Source: Flavobacteriaceae bacterium (GTDB lineage: Bacteria; Bacteroidota; Bacteroidia; Flavobacteriales; Flavobacteriaceae). From it: a stretch of 64,000 nucleotides of DNA. The stretch covers positions 22,480-86,479 of the forward strand of contig JABAZD010000028.1 in NCBI GenBank assembly GCA_018608705.1. The letters run 5' to 3'. Below the pieces are notes generated by a model, which saw only the letters and a program-made list of their open reading frames with translations, was not told the DNA's origin and made no database searches. The translations under genes were made by a program, and so were the position numbers. Below are positions 55,709-64,000 of the stretch, piece by piece. Positions within the stretch are counted from its first letter, which is position 1. Each line of letters starts with the position of its first letter.

Positions 55709-56582
55709 AACAAAGAACTACATCCATTTACATCTACTTGTGATTATTGCTGGATTTACGGCTATAATTGGCGAGTTAATAACTCTTGAAGCAGTTCCAT
55801 TAGTTTGGTATCGAATGATTATAGCAGCGTTATTGATGATTATTTATATAAAACTTAAAAAGTTTTCCTTAAAAGTTCCTCTAAAAGTAGTTATTCAATT
55901 TTCTATCGCAGGAGTAATAATAGCACTTCATTGGATTACTTTCTTTGCAGCTATTAAGGTTTCAAATATATCAATCACTTTGGCCATGTTCTCAACAGGA
56001 GCATTTTTCGCATCGCTTATTGAGCCCTTATTTTTTAAACGTAAAATAATTGGTTATGAAATATTTTTCGGTCTTATTGTATTCATTGGAGTTGGGTTGA
56101 TTACACAAACAGAATTTAAGTATTTAATGGGGATCGTGCTAGGAATAAGCTCTGCATTATTTTCTACTTTATTTGCTGTTCTTAACGGTAGATTCGTTAA
56201 GAACTATAAGCCTTCTATAATTTCATTTTACGAGTTTATATTTGGAGTTGTATTTATATCCATTTTTTTGGCTCTCAGCGGGGATGGTTTTAGTTTAGGT
56301 TATTTCCGACTTTCGTCTTCTGATTGGATATACTTATTTATTTTAGCTTCTATTTGTACTGCTTATGCTTTTATAGGATCTGTTCAAGTTATGAAGTACT
56401 TAACTCCGTACTCCGTTGTATTAACCTACAATTTGGAACCCATATATGGAATTGTTTTAGCTTTGGTGTTATTTCCTGAATCAGAGACAATGCAGCCTTT
56501 ATTTTATTTAGGAGCTTGCCTGATTATTTGTACAGTTTTATTGAATGCACTATTTAAAAATATCAAAAAACCTAAAATCTAA
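55695..56582 (+). CDS. EamA family drug/metabolite transporter
   Basis: A 295-residue membrane protein of two five-helix EamA repeats: about residues 10-140 and 150-290. The track start at 55665 is well inside the LptF/G gene; ATG 55695 (MLSVKTKN) still overlaps it by 14 bases. GEIHW-like segments are seen as IALHWITFFAAIKVSN, and the end of repeat two as NLEPIYGIVLALVLFPE. The substrate is unknown. Confidence 0.9.
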   Translation: MLSVKTKNYIHLHLLVIIAGFTAIIGELITLEAVPLVWYRMIIAALLMIIYIKLKKFSLKVPLKVVIQFSIAGVIIALHWITFFAAIKVSNISITLAMFSTGAFFASLIEPLFFKRKIIGYEIFFGLIVFIGVGLITQTEFKYLMGIVLGISSALFSTLFAVLNGRFVKNYKPSIISFYEFIFGVVFISIFLALSGDGFSLGYFRLSSSDWIYLFILASICTAYAFIGSVQVMKYLTPYSVVLTYNLEPIYGIVLALVLFPESETMQPLFYLGACLIICTVLLNALFKNIKKPKI

Positions 56583-56652
56583 GCTTTGAAATTTATTTAA
56601 AGAGATTAAAGTTTTTATATTTGTAATTGAATTAAACTAATATTGAATTTCT

Positions 56653-57606
56653 ATGGAATATCTAGAATTTGAGTTACCCATTAAGGAATTAGAAGATCAA
56701 TTGCAAAAATGTCAGATTATTGGAAAAGAAAGTGATGTCGACGTTTCTGAAACATCCTTGCAAATCCTTCAAAAATTAGATATTGCTAAAAAAGAAATTT
56801 ATAAAAACCTCTCACCATGGCAACGGGTTCAACTTTCTAGGCATCCAAACCGTCCTTACACGCTAGATTATATTAATTCTATTTGTGGAGATTCGTTTTT
56901 GGAGCTTCATGGAGACCGAAACTTCAAAGACGATAAAGCTATGATTGGTGGTTTAGGTAAAATTGGCGATCAAAGCTTCATGTTTATCGGACAACAAAAA
57001 GGTTACAATACCAAAACACGTCAATATAGAAATTTTGGTATGGCTAATCCAGAAGGATACAGAAAAGCACTTCGCTTAATGAAATCTGCAGAAAAATTTG
57101 GAATTCCTGTAGTTTCGCTTATTGATACTCCAGGCGCCTATCCTGGTTTAGAAGCAGAAGAGCGCGGACAAGGAGAAGCTATAGCCAGGAATATATTAGA
57201 AATGACTCGCTTGAAAGTGCCAATAATCACTATAATAATCGGTGAAGGAGCTTCAGGTGGTGCTTTAGGAATAGGAGTAGGAGATAAAGTTCTAATGTTG
57301 GAAAATACTTGGTATTCTGTTATATCTCCAGAATCTTGTTCATCTATACTATGGAGAAGCTGGGAGTATAAAGAACAAGCCGCTACTGCTCTAAAATTAA
57401 CGGCGAAAGATATGAAAAGAATGAAGTTAGTTGACGAGATTATAAAAGAACCTTTGGGTGGTGCACACAAAGATCGTAACAAAACTTTTTTAACAGTTTC
57501 AAACGCTATTGTCAAATCTTACACTGAATTCAAAAACTTATCACCAAAAGAATTAGTTGCAAAACGAATGAATAAGTATTCAAAAATGGGAGTTTTTAAC
57601 GATTAA
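56653..57606 (+). CDS. accA: Acetyl-CoA carboxylase carboxyltransferase, alpha subunit
   Basis: Alpha subunit of the carboxyltransferase that makes malonyl-CoA for fatty-acid synthesis; 317 residues. [14 protein letters not shown] is the standard start, followed by [14 protein letters not shown], the oxyanion-hole loop [12 protein letters not shown] near residue 200 and [11 protein letters not shown] near 225. It acts with AccD, not in the window. An intrinsic terminator follows. Confidence 0.97.
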   Translation: MEYLEFELPIKELEDQLQKCQIIGKESDVDVSETSLQILQKLDIAKKEIYKNLSPWQRVQLSRHPNRPYTLDYINSICGDSFLELHGDRNFKDDKAMIGGLGKIGDQSFMFIGQQKGYNTKTRQYRNFGMANPEGYRKALRLMKSAEKFGIPVVSLIDTPGAYPGLEAEERGQGEAIARNILEMTRLKVPIITIIIGEGASGGALGIGVGDKVLMLENTWYSVISPESCSSILWRSWEYKEQAATALKLTAKDMKRMKLVDEIIKEPLGGAHKDRNKTFLTVSNAIVKSYTEFKNLSPKELVAKRMNKYSKMGVFND

Positions 57607-57631
57607 TTCATAATCTCCTTCCAGAAAAAAC

Positions 57632-57661
57632 AAAAAGTCAAGTCTAATACTTGACTTTTTT
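57632..57661 (+). terminator. Terminator after accA
   Basis: AAAAAGTCAAG and CTTGACTTTTT form an 11-bp stem around a seven-base loop, followed by a T. It ends the accA transcript before dnaB. Confidence 0.8.
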
Positions 57662-57762
57662 AGTGCTTATTAACAATATTTCTAACTTATAAACAGTTTT
57701 CTTGTTAAGTATACAAAGATTAATTTTCTATGTAATGTCCATATTTTAAGTATTTTAGTTAA

Positions 57763-59298
57763 ATGAAACAGCCGGACCAAGTAAAAGTATATAAATCTGA
57801 TAACAGCAAGTTAATTAGCTTAGAGAAAGGTAAAATCCCCCCTCAAGCTACTGATTTAGAAGAGGTTGTTCTTGGAGCTATGATGATCGATAAAAAGGGA
57901 GTCGATGAGGTTATAGATATCCTTAGTGTTGATGCCTTCTACAAAGACTCTCATCAGTATATCTTTGAGTCCATATTGCAACTGTTTGAGAATAGTGAAC
58001 CTGTTGATTTACTAACAGTTTCGTCCCAATTACGTAAAAATTCTAAATTAGATTTAGTAGGTGGCGACTTTTATTTAATATCACTAACGCAAAAAGTATC
58101 TTCATCAGCTCACATTGAGTTTCATGCACGTATTATTTTACAGAAATTTATACAACGAAGTTTAATCAAAATTTCAAATGAAATTATTGAAGATTCTTTT
58201 GATGAAACAAAAGATGTTTTTGATTTATTGGACAAGGCTGAAACAAGATTATACGAGGTTACGCAAGGGAATATAAAAAAATCAACAGAAACAGCTCAGG
58301 ATTTAGTTTTTCAAGCAAAGAAAAAAATTGAAGAAATTTCAAATAAAGAAGGCCTTAGTGGTGTGCCTTCAGGATTTGATAAATTAGATAAACTTACATC
58401 TGGTTGGCAAGAAAGTGATTTAGTTATTATAGCAGCCCGTCCTGGAATGGGTAAAACAGCTTTGACACTTTCTATGGCCCGTAATATTGCGGTTACACAA
58501 AATATTCCTGTGGCTTTCTTTTCGTTAGAGATGTCATCAGTTCAGTTAATTACAAGGTTAATATCTTCTGAAACTGGTTTAAGTTCGGATAAGCTTAGAA
58601 CAGGACGACTTGAAAAACATGAATGGGAACAGTTAAATGTCAAGGTTAAGTCCCTAGAGAAAGCTCCATTATACATTGATGACACTCCATCTTTATCTAT
58701 TTTTGATCTAAGAGCTAAAGCCCGTAGACTGGCATCTCAAAACGGAATAAAATTAATAATTGTAGATTATTTACAGTTAATGACTGGGGGTGGTAGTCAG
58801 AAAAACGGAAATCGTGAACAAGAAATCTCTATGATTTCAAGAAACCTAAAAGCTTTAGCAAAAGAGTTGAGTATTCCCGTAATTGCCTTATCGCAGCTTT
58901 CAAGAGCAGTTGAAACACGTGGAGGAAGTAAAAGGCCTCTACTTTCTGATTTGAGGGAGTCAGGGGCTATTGAACAAGATGCAGATATAGTTTCTTTTAT
59001 TTACCGCCCTGAATATTATAAGATTGATGAATGGGATGATGAACAACATACTCCTTCAGAAGGTCAGGCTGAATTTATAATAGCCAAGCACCGTAACGGA
59101 GGATTAGAAAACATCAGATTAAAATTTATTGCTCATTTGGGTAAGTTTGATAATTTGGATGACTTTGATTCTCCATTTGATACTGAGTTTCACTCTAAAA
59201 TGAATGCTGCTGCAAATGACGACACTTTTAAACAAGACGATTTTAGAGTAGATCCAAGTCAAGCTTTTGGAGATACCAACGACGACACACCCTACTAG
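57763..59298 (+). CDS. dnaB: Replicative DNA helicase
   Basis: Hexameric helicase of 511 residues unwinding DNA at the fork. The N-terminal domain begins PPQATDLEEVVLGAMMIDKKG; the RecA-like ATPase has Walker A ARPGMGKTAL near residue 228, Walker B IIVDYLQLM near 325, and QLSRAVETRGGSKRP near 370. No intein is seen. The acidic, low-complexity C-terminal tail of about 40 residues is longer than in Escherichia coli. Confidence 0.97.
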   Translation: MKQPDQVKVYKSDNSKLISLEKGKIPPQATDLEEVVLGAMMIDKKGVDEVIDILSVDAFYKDSHQYIFESILQLFENSEPVDLLTVSSQLRKNSKLDLVGGDFYLISLTQKVSSSAHIEFHARIILQKFIQRSLIKISNEIIEDSFDETKDVFDLLDKAETRLYEVTQGNIKKSTETAQDLVFQAKKKIEEISNKEGLSGVPSGFDKLDKLTSGWQESDLVIIAARPGMGKTALTLSMARNIAVTQNIPVAFFSLEMSSVQLITRLISSETGLSSDKLRTGRLEKHEWEQLNVKVKSLEKAPLYIDDTPSLSIFDLRAKARRLASQNGIKLIIVDYLQLMTGGGSQKNGNREQEISMISRNLKALAKELSIPVIALSQLSRAVETRGGSKRPLLSDLRESGAIEQDADIVSFIYRPEYYKIDEWDDEQHTPSEGQAEFIIAKHRNGGLENIRLKFIAHLGKFDNLDDFDSPFDTEFHSKMNAAANDDTFKQDDFRVDPSQAFGDTNDDTPY

Positions 59299-59325
59299 CG
59301 TCTTAATTTTAATGATTTTTATAGA

Positions 59326-60582
59326 GTGAAAAAGTTAATATTTATACTTTGCTTGTTTTATTCCTTGAGTTCTTTTGCATCATTCATATTAATTCCTATG
59401 GACGCTGAAGGTCAGAAAAGTCATTTAAAAGCTTATGGAATCACATATTGGGCTTTAAATAAACAACAAGATGTAAAGTGGCTTCTCAACTATAGGGGAG
59501 GTTCTTTTCTAATACCATTTGTTGACTCTATTGAGAAAGAATGTTTGATTAGAGGGGTTTCTTATGAACTTCTAAGTAACCAAAAAGTCGAATCTATTTT
59601 AAATGAAATTAAGAGCCCCAGTAAAAACATGGACGCTGTGATTCTTGAAAAGGCTCCTAAAATCGCAGTGTATTCTCCAAATGGTAACCAACCTTGGGAT
59701 GATGCTGTTACGATGGTTTTGACTTATGCAGAAATTCCTTATGAAACTATTTATGATACAGAAGTTTTAAACGATGCTTTGTTGCTTTATGATTGGTTAC
59801 ATCTCCACCATGAAGATTTTACAGGTCAATATGGGAAGTTTTATAGAGCATATAGAAATGCTGCTTGGTATATAAATCAACAACAAACCGCTGAGAAACT
59901 TGCTTTTTCTTTGGGCTACAATAAGGTTTCAGATCAAAAACTAGCGGTGGCTAAAAAAATAAGAGAATACGTATTGGGTGGTGGGTTTATGTTTGCAATG
60001 TGTAGTGCAACAGATAGTTTCGATGTAGCTTTAGCAGCTTATGAAGTCGATATTTGTGAACCAATGTTTGACGGAGATGGCACATCTCCAAACTATCAAA
60101 GTAAACTTGACTATTCAAAAACATTTGCTTTCAGGGATTTTATTATTGAACGTGATCCAAAAGTTTATGAGTTTTCAAATATAGACATGACCCAGAAGCG
60201 TCAAATTTCTAAAGAACTAGATTATTTTACGTTAATGGATTATTCGGCTAAATGGGATCCTATTCCTACTATGCTTAATCAAAACCATACAGTACTTGTT
60301 AAAGGTTTTATGGGGCAAACAACTTCTTACAACAGAGATCTTATTAAATCAAATGTATTAGTAATGGGAGAAAATAAGGCAAATGGAGAAGCCCGATACA
60401 TACACGGAATTAAAGGAAAAGGGTTTTTTACTTTTTATGGGGGACATGACCCTGAGGATTATACACATAGAATAGGAGATCCTAAAACAGAGCTAGACTT
60501 ACATCCAACTTCTCCTGGATATCGTCTTATTTTAAATAATGTTTTATTTCCAGCTGCACGCAAGAAAAAACAAAAAACCTAA
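59326..60582 (+). CDS. Exported GATase-like protein, often mislabelled asparagine synthetase B
   Basis: A 418-residue exported protein (signal peptide to about FAS). Databases commonly call this family asparagine synthetase B, but none of that enzyme's motifs (N-terminal catalytic Cys, SGGLDSS) is present. The middle resembles a class I glutamine-amidotransferase-like fold: KIAVYSPNGNQPWDDAVTMVL near residue 110, GGGFMFAMCSATDS near 220 with a Cys in the nucleophile position, and a final FTFYGGHDPEDYTHR near 365. It may be a periplasmic hydrolase or sensor, unknown target. It starts with GTG, 27 bases after dnaB. Confidence 0.7.
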   Translation: MKKLIFILCLFYSLSSFASFILIPMDAEGQKSHLKAYGITYWALNKQQDVKWLLNYRGGSFLIPFVDSIEKECLIRGVSYELLSNQKVESILNEIKSPSKNMDAVILEKAPKIAVYSPNGNQPWDDAVTMVLTYAEIPYETIYDTEVLNDALLLYDWLHLHHEDFTGQYGKFYRAYRNAAWYINQQQTAEKLAFSLGYNKVSDQKLAVAKKIREYVLGGGFMFAMCSATDSFDVALAAYEVDICEPMFDGDGTSPNYQSKLDYSKTFAFRDFIIERDPKVYEFSNIDMTQKRQISKELDYFTLMDYSAKWDPIPTMLNQNHTVLVKGFMGQTTSYNRDLIKSNVLVMGENKANGEARYIHGIKGKGFFTFYGGHDPEDYTHRIGDPKTELDLHPTSPGYRLILNNVLFPAARKKKQKT

Positions 60583-60610
60583 ATATTTTAGTATTGACTT
60601 TATTAAATTA

Positions 60611-60641
60611 AAAAAGCCCACTAATTTGAGTGGGCTTTTTT
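60611..60641. terminator. Bidirectional terminator between the GATase-like gene and rplT
   Basis: AAAAAGCCCACT and AGTGGGCTTTTT form a perfect 12-bp stem with a six-base loop and A/T tails on both sides, serving the plus-strand gene and the minus-strand rplT operon. Confidence 0.85.
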
Positions 60642-60675
60642 ATGTAAGCGAATATTATACAGTAAGGCAAAAGCC

Positions 60676-61020
60676 TTAATTTAATTTGTCAATTATAGCT
60701 TTGAAGGCTGCAGGATCATTCATCGCTAAATCTGCCAAAACTTTACGATTTAGGTCAATATTTTTAGTTTTGAGTTTTCCCATGAATTGTGAATAAGATA
60801 ATCCATGCGCTCTTGATCCAGCGTTTATACGCATGATCCATAATGCTCGGAATGTTCTCTTTTTGTTTCTACGATCTCTGTAAGCGTAGAGCATGGCTTT
60901 GTCAACTGCGTTTTTTGCAACAGTCCATACATTTTTACGACGTCCAAAGTATCCTTTGGCCTGTTTTAATACTTTTTTTCTGCGGGCTCTTTTGGCCACT
61001 GAATTTACTGATCTTGGCAT
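60676..61020 (-). CDS. rplT: 50S ribosomal protein L20
   Basis: A 114-residue L20: [23 protein letters not shown] at the start, then [16 protein letters not shown] and [15 protein letters not shown]20 is an early-assembly 23S rRNA binder, and in several bacteria a repressor of its own operon. It follows rpmI after an unusually long 94-base gap that could hold a control structure. Confidence 0.98.
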   Translation of the reverse strand: MPRSVNSVAKRARRKKVLKQAKGYFGRRKNVWTVAKNAVDKAMLYAYRDRRNKKRTFRALWIMRINAGSRAHGLSYSQFMGKLKTKNIDLNRKVLADLAMNDPAAFKAIIDKLN

Positions 61021-61114
61021 TTTTTGATGTTTTTTGTAGTAGGCGACTCAATATTGAATACTTTTATTAGCCTAACTCCATGGTTTATAAAAATTTGTTT
61101 AACCTAGCAATTAA

Positions 61115-61312
61115 TTACTTTAAACGTAACTGTTGCTTAATGTTGGCTTCATCACTTGTATGTACTAGTGTACTGTGAGTGAGAGCGAGCTTACGTTTTT
61201 TAGACTTTTTCGTTAGAATGTGGCTTTTGAACGCATGCTTTCTTTTGATTTTTCCAGTACCAGTTAACTTAAATCGTTTTTTGGCACTAGACTTGGTTTT
61301 CATTTTAGGCAT
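61115..61312 (-). CDS. rpmI: 50S ribosomal protein L35
   Basis: A 65-residue L35: [20 protein letters not shown] is the characteristic N-terminus; the rest is basic ([13 protein letters not shown]). It lies 25 bases after infC and is cotranscribed in the infC-rpmI-rplT order. Confidence 0.97.
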   Translation of the reverse strand: MPKMKTKSSAKKRFKLTGTGKIKRKHAFKSHILTKKSKKRKLALTHSTLVHTSDEANIKQQLRLK

Positions 61313-61337
61313 TTTCTACTTTATTTAGTTACTTCGC

Positions 61338-61895
61338 TTATTTTACTTTTTTTGGTGATATGAACATTATCATACGCTTCCCTTCTAACTTTGGCATTTG
61401 CTCAACCTTCCCAAGGTCTTCTAAGTCTTGCGCTAGACGCAATAATAAAATCTGACCTTGCTCTTGGTAGATGATTGATCGACCTTTGAAAAACACAAAG
61501 GCTTTAAGTTTTGCACCTTCTTTTAAAAACTTTTCAGCGTGTTTTTTTTTAAAAGCGTAATCGTGGTTGTCAGTTTGTGGTCCAAACCTAATCTCCTTAA
61601 CAATTACTTTTGTAGCTTTCGATTTAATCGCTTTGTCACGTTTCTTTTGTTCGTAAAGAAACTTTTTATAATCCATTACCTTACATACCGGAGGTACAGC
61701 TTTCGGAGATATTTCAACTAAATCAACCTCTTGCTCTCTTGCTATTGCTAAGGCTTGAGATAAGCTGTATACACCAACTTCAACGTTATCACCAACAAGT
61801 CTTAGTTCTTGAGCAGTAATTTTTCTGTTGATCTTATGTTGATCTTCTTTAATAATTCTTAGAGGACCTCTGTCTCTTCTTCTACGTATTGCTAT
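61338..61895 (-). CDS. infC: Translation initiation factor IF-3, probable AUA start
   Basis: Full-length IF-3 of about 185 residues. The ORF track lists only the last 112, because no ATG/GTG/TTG exists upstream. The open frame starts after a stop at 61910-61908 and reads [14 protein letters not shown], then the conserved [21 protein letters not shown] and [16 protein letters not shown]. Homologues I know begin MAIR, which places the start at ATA 61893-61895. IF-3 itself discriminates against non-AUG starts, and infC begins with AUU in Escherichia coli, so an AUA would fit autoregulation. Confidence 0.9.
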   Translation of the reverse strand: MAIRRRRDRGPLRIIKEDQHKINRKITAQELRLVGDNVEVGVYSLSQALAIAREQEVDLVEISPKAVPPVCKVMDYKKFLYEQKKRDKAIKSKATKVIVKEIRFGPQTDNHDYAFKKKHAEKFLKEGAKLKAFVFFKGRSIIYQEQGQILLLRLAQDLEDLGKVEQMPKLEGKRMIMFISPKKVK

Positions 61896-61917
61896 GGCTT
61901 TATTTTTTAGTTAAACT

Positions 61918-63858
61918 TTAAAATTCTTTTAATGTTTTTTTAATTTGTTCTTCAATAATTGTTGAGAACGACCCTACACTTATCGTACCTAAATCTTCTC
62001 CACCGTGTTTTCTAACACTAATAGTTTCGTCAACTTCTTCTTGGTCACCAACGATGATCATATACGGGATTTTTAACATTTCTGCATCTCGTATTTTTTT
62101 CCCCATTGTTTCATTCCTATTATCGACGAGGGCGCGAATTTCGTTATTTTCTAGCAAATTTAAAACTTTTCGGGCGTATTTTTCATATTTCTCGCTAATA
62201 GACAGTATAATAACTTGTTCTGGCATTAGCCAAAGCGGGAAATTGCCACCAGTGTGTTCTAATAGAATAGCTATAAAACGTTCCATACTTCCAAAAGGAG
62301 CACGGTGAATCATAACTGGTCTATGTAGTTCATTATCAGACCCTTTGTATGTAAGGTCAAATCTTTCAGGTAAGTTATAGTCAACTTGAATTGTTCCCAA
62401 TTGCCATTGGCGCCCTAGAGCGTCCTTTACCATGAAGTCTAATTTTGGGCCATAAAAAGCGGCTTCTCCAGTTTCTATAATATAATCCAAACCTTTTGCT
62501 TCTGCAGCACTTATAATCGCTTGCTCAGCTTTATCCCATACCTTGGAATCACCGATATATTTATCTAAATTTTCTGGATCGCGAACCGACACTTGTGTAG
62601 AAAAATTTTCAAATCCTAATGACCCAAAAACGTAAAGCACAAGGTCTATTACATTTTGAAATTCTTCGTCTAGCTGCTCAGGCATACAAAAAATGTGAGC
62701 ATCGTCCTGAGTAAAACCTCGAACTCGTGTTAGCCCGTGCAATTCACCACTTTGTTCGTATCTATAAACCGTTCCAAATTCAGCATATCTTTTAGGTAAT
62801 TCTTTATAGCTAAATGGTTTAGCGTTGTATATCTCACAATGATGTGGGCAGTTCATTGGCTTAAGTAAGAACTCCTCATCTAGTTTAGGAGTTTTTATAC
62901 TTTGAAAGCTATCTGCACCATATTTTTCATAATGACCAGAAGTGATGTACAATTCTTTTTGACCAATATGCGGGGTTATGACCATTTCATAGCCTGCTTT
63001 TTGTTGTGCTTTTTTTAAGAAATCTTCTAATCGAGATCTTAAAGCGGCTCCTTTTGGTAGCCACAAAGGCAATCCTTGTCCCACTTTTTGTGAAAAGGTA
63101 AAGAGCTCTAGTTGCTTGCCTAGTTTTCTATGGTCTCTTTTTTTTGCTTCTTCAAGAAGCGCTAAGTATTCGGTAAGTTCTTTTTGTTTTGGAAATGTAA
63201 TCCCGTAAACTCTGGTTAATTGGGTATTGTTTTCGTCTCCTCTCCAATAAGCACCAGCGACACTCAAAACTTTTACCGCTTTAATAATACCAGTATTAGG
63301 AATGTGTCCACCGCGACATAAATCTGTAAACGATGAATGGTCACAAAATGTAATTTCTCCGTCGTTAAGGTTTTCAATTAACTCAACTTTGTATGTGTTT
63401 CCTTCTTTTTCGTATTTATTCAGCGCTTCAGCTTTTGATACAGGCTTTATCTTAAAATCATGTTTACCTCTTGCGATTGCTAACATTTTTTCTTCAATCC
63501 TTTTAAAGTCTTTTTCGGAAATAACCTGACCACCTAAATCTACGTCATAATAAAATCCATTTTCGATAGCAGGACCGATAGATAATTTAACTCCCGGATA
63601 CAATTCTTCCAAGGCTTGAGCCAATACGTGAGAAGAGGAGTGCCAAAAAGCTTTTTTACCCATAGAATCCTTCCAGGTATATAAGGTTAAACTACCGTCA
63701 CATGATATTACGGTGGAGGTTTCAACAGTAATATCATTAAACTTTGCAGAAATTACATTTCTCGCAAATCCTTCACTAATGTCTTTAGCGACTTCTAATA
63801 CTGTAAGGCTTTTTTCAAAGGATCTTACACTTCCATCAGGTAATGTGATGTTAATCAT
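61918..63858 (-). CDS. thrS: Threonyl-tRNA synthetase
   Basis: Class II synthetase of 646 residues. A TGS domain (INITLPDGSVRSFEKS) precedes the editing domain with HSSSHVLAQALEELYPG near residue 75 and the catalytic core with MNCPHHCEIY and TRVRGFTQDDAHIF (motif 2) near 335-395, and an anticodon-binding C-terminal domain after about 540. The gene leads thrS-infC-rpmI-rplT; infC begins 22 bases after its stop. Confidence 0.98.
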   Translation of the reverse strand: MINITLPDGSVRSFEKSLTVLEVAKDISEGFARNVISAKFNDITVETSTVISCDGSLTLYTWKDSMGKKAFWHSSSHVLAQALEELYPGVKLSIGPAIENGFYYDVDLGGQVISEKDFKRIEEKMLAIARGKHDFKIKPVSKAEALNKYEKEGNTYKVELIENLNDGEITFCDHSSFTDLCRGGHIPNTGIIKAVKVLSVAGAYWRGDENNTQLTRVYGITFPKQKELTEYLALLEEAKKRDHRKLGKQLELFTFSQKVGQGLPLWLPKGAALRSRLEDFLKKAQQKAGYEMVITPHIGQKELYITSGHYEKYGADSFQSIKTPKLDEEFLLKPMNCPHHCEIYNAKPFSYKELPKRYAEFGTVYRYEQSGELHGLTRVRGFTQDDAHIFCMPEQLDEEFQNVIDLVLYVFGSLGFENFSTQVSVRDPENLDKYIGDSKVWDKAEQAIISAAEAKGLDYIIETGEAAFYGPKLDFMVKDALGRQWQLGTIQVDYNLPERFDLTYKGSDNELHRPVMIHRAPFGSMERFIAILLEHTGGNFPLWLMPEQVIILSISEKYEKYARKVLNLLENNEIRALVDNRNETMGKKIRDAEMLKIPYMIIVGDQEEVDETISVRKHGGEDLGTISVGSFSTIIEEQIKKTLKEF

Positions 63859-63881
63859 AATTAATCATATATAATAGGAAG

Positions 63882-63912
63882 CAAATATAGTAGTATATAT
63901 GGTTTGAAACAA
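63882..63912 (-). promoter_or_regulatory. thrS operon promoter
   Basis: Minus-strand TTG (63910-63912) and TATATTTG (63882-63889) are 20 bases apart, close to the 19-base ideal. Transcription would begin about 15 bases before the thrS ATG. The remaining bases to the window edge are AT-rich with nothing else recognised. Confidence 0.6.
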
Positions 63913-64000
63913 TAACTATTTGTATAATTTATTTACTTGTAATGTATTTTTTCTTATAATTTTTTCATTGTTAACTTATTGTAATTCAGCATTTAAAACG

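Noticed and set aside
60843-61070. Plus-strand ORF opposite rplT
   Set aside because: Shadow of the L20 gene on the other strand; no recognisable family and reads only as a reverse frame of a conserved ribosomal protein.
1-64000. Defence system, prophage or biosynthetic gene cluster
   Set aside because: No such signature genes found; apart from carotenoid genes the window is ordinary housekeeping and envelope content.

Overview
The window reads as a stretch of core chromosome from a marine-type Flavobacteriaceae (Bacteroidota) bacterium. The evidence is the strongly AT-rich DNA and promoters of the Bacteroidota type, in which TTG and TAnnTTTG elements lie 19-20 bases apart. Weak ribosome-binding sites, lipoproteins with short signal peptides, a type IX secretion C-terminal domain, a crtI-crtB-crtZ-crtY carotenoid cluster, a split transketolase and many families typical of Flavobacteriia (DUF4136, DUF5522, DUF6150, DUF4856, HTTM, a secreted 'AsnB' misnomer family) point the same way. 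I see no prophage, insertion sequence, CRISPR array or rRNA. After start correction no gene-free gap exceeds 300 bases.

Layout. 1-12.3 kb: the tail of a Prc-type processing protease, a Dpp/Opp permease, a DUF4136 lipoprotein, a DUF5522/urocanate hydratase pair, a PLP desulfhydrase/ACC-deaminase-like enzyme, a LysM glucosaminidase, hemL, a CDP-alcohol phosphotransferase, a PhzF-like protein, a DUF975 membrane protein, and a translationally coupled VWA/AAA+ pair. 12.4-19.1 kb: a complete trpEGDCFBA operon on the minus strand. It is headed by a clear transcription attenuator, with a promoter, an 18-codon leader peptide carrying two adjacent Trp codons, and a terminator ending at the trpE ATG. 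It is trailed by a small frameshifted membrane ORF. 19.1-25.8 kb: YceI, two thioredoxin-fold proteins and two rhodaneses in a row, a nucleotidyltransferase, a secreted endonuclease I, a DUF6150 repeat protein, a family 2 glycosyltransferase and HMG-CoA lyase.

25.8-32.6 kb: a probable iron-responsive locus. Two 19-bp near-palindromes resembling Fur boxes precede a small protein, a DUF4856 lipoprotein, an imelysin-like lipoprotein, an HTTM membrane protein and a TonB-dependent receptor. 32.7-41.9 kb: guaB, a three-gene periplasmic folding cluster (PPIase, lipoprotein, SurA-like PPIase), a MoxR ATPase and aconitase. 41.9-45.9 kb: zeaxanthin-type carotenoid genes. 46.0-46.3 kb: tRNA-Leu(GAG) and tRNA-Lys(UUU). 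46.4-60.6 kb: shikimate kinase, a PRTase, an S4 RNA-binding protein, an FKBP lipoprotein, split transketolase, an LTA-synthase-like sulfatase, a Cys-phosphatase, tgt, an LptF/G permease, an EamA exporter, accA, dnaB and a secreted GATase-like protein. 60.7-64.0 kb: thrS-infC-rpmI-rplT, where infC appears to start at a rare AUA codon and is truncated in the supplied ORF track.

Several ORF-track starts were moved because a promoter element lies inside or downstream of the listed start, or because family N-termini and gene coupling favour another codon. No clearly novel multi-gene system is visible. The most informative items are the trp attenuator, the AUA-started infC, the Fur-box iron cluster, and small genes the ORF track missed.
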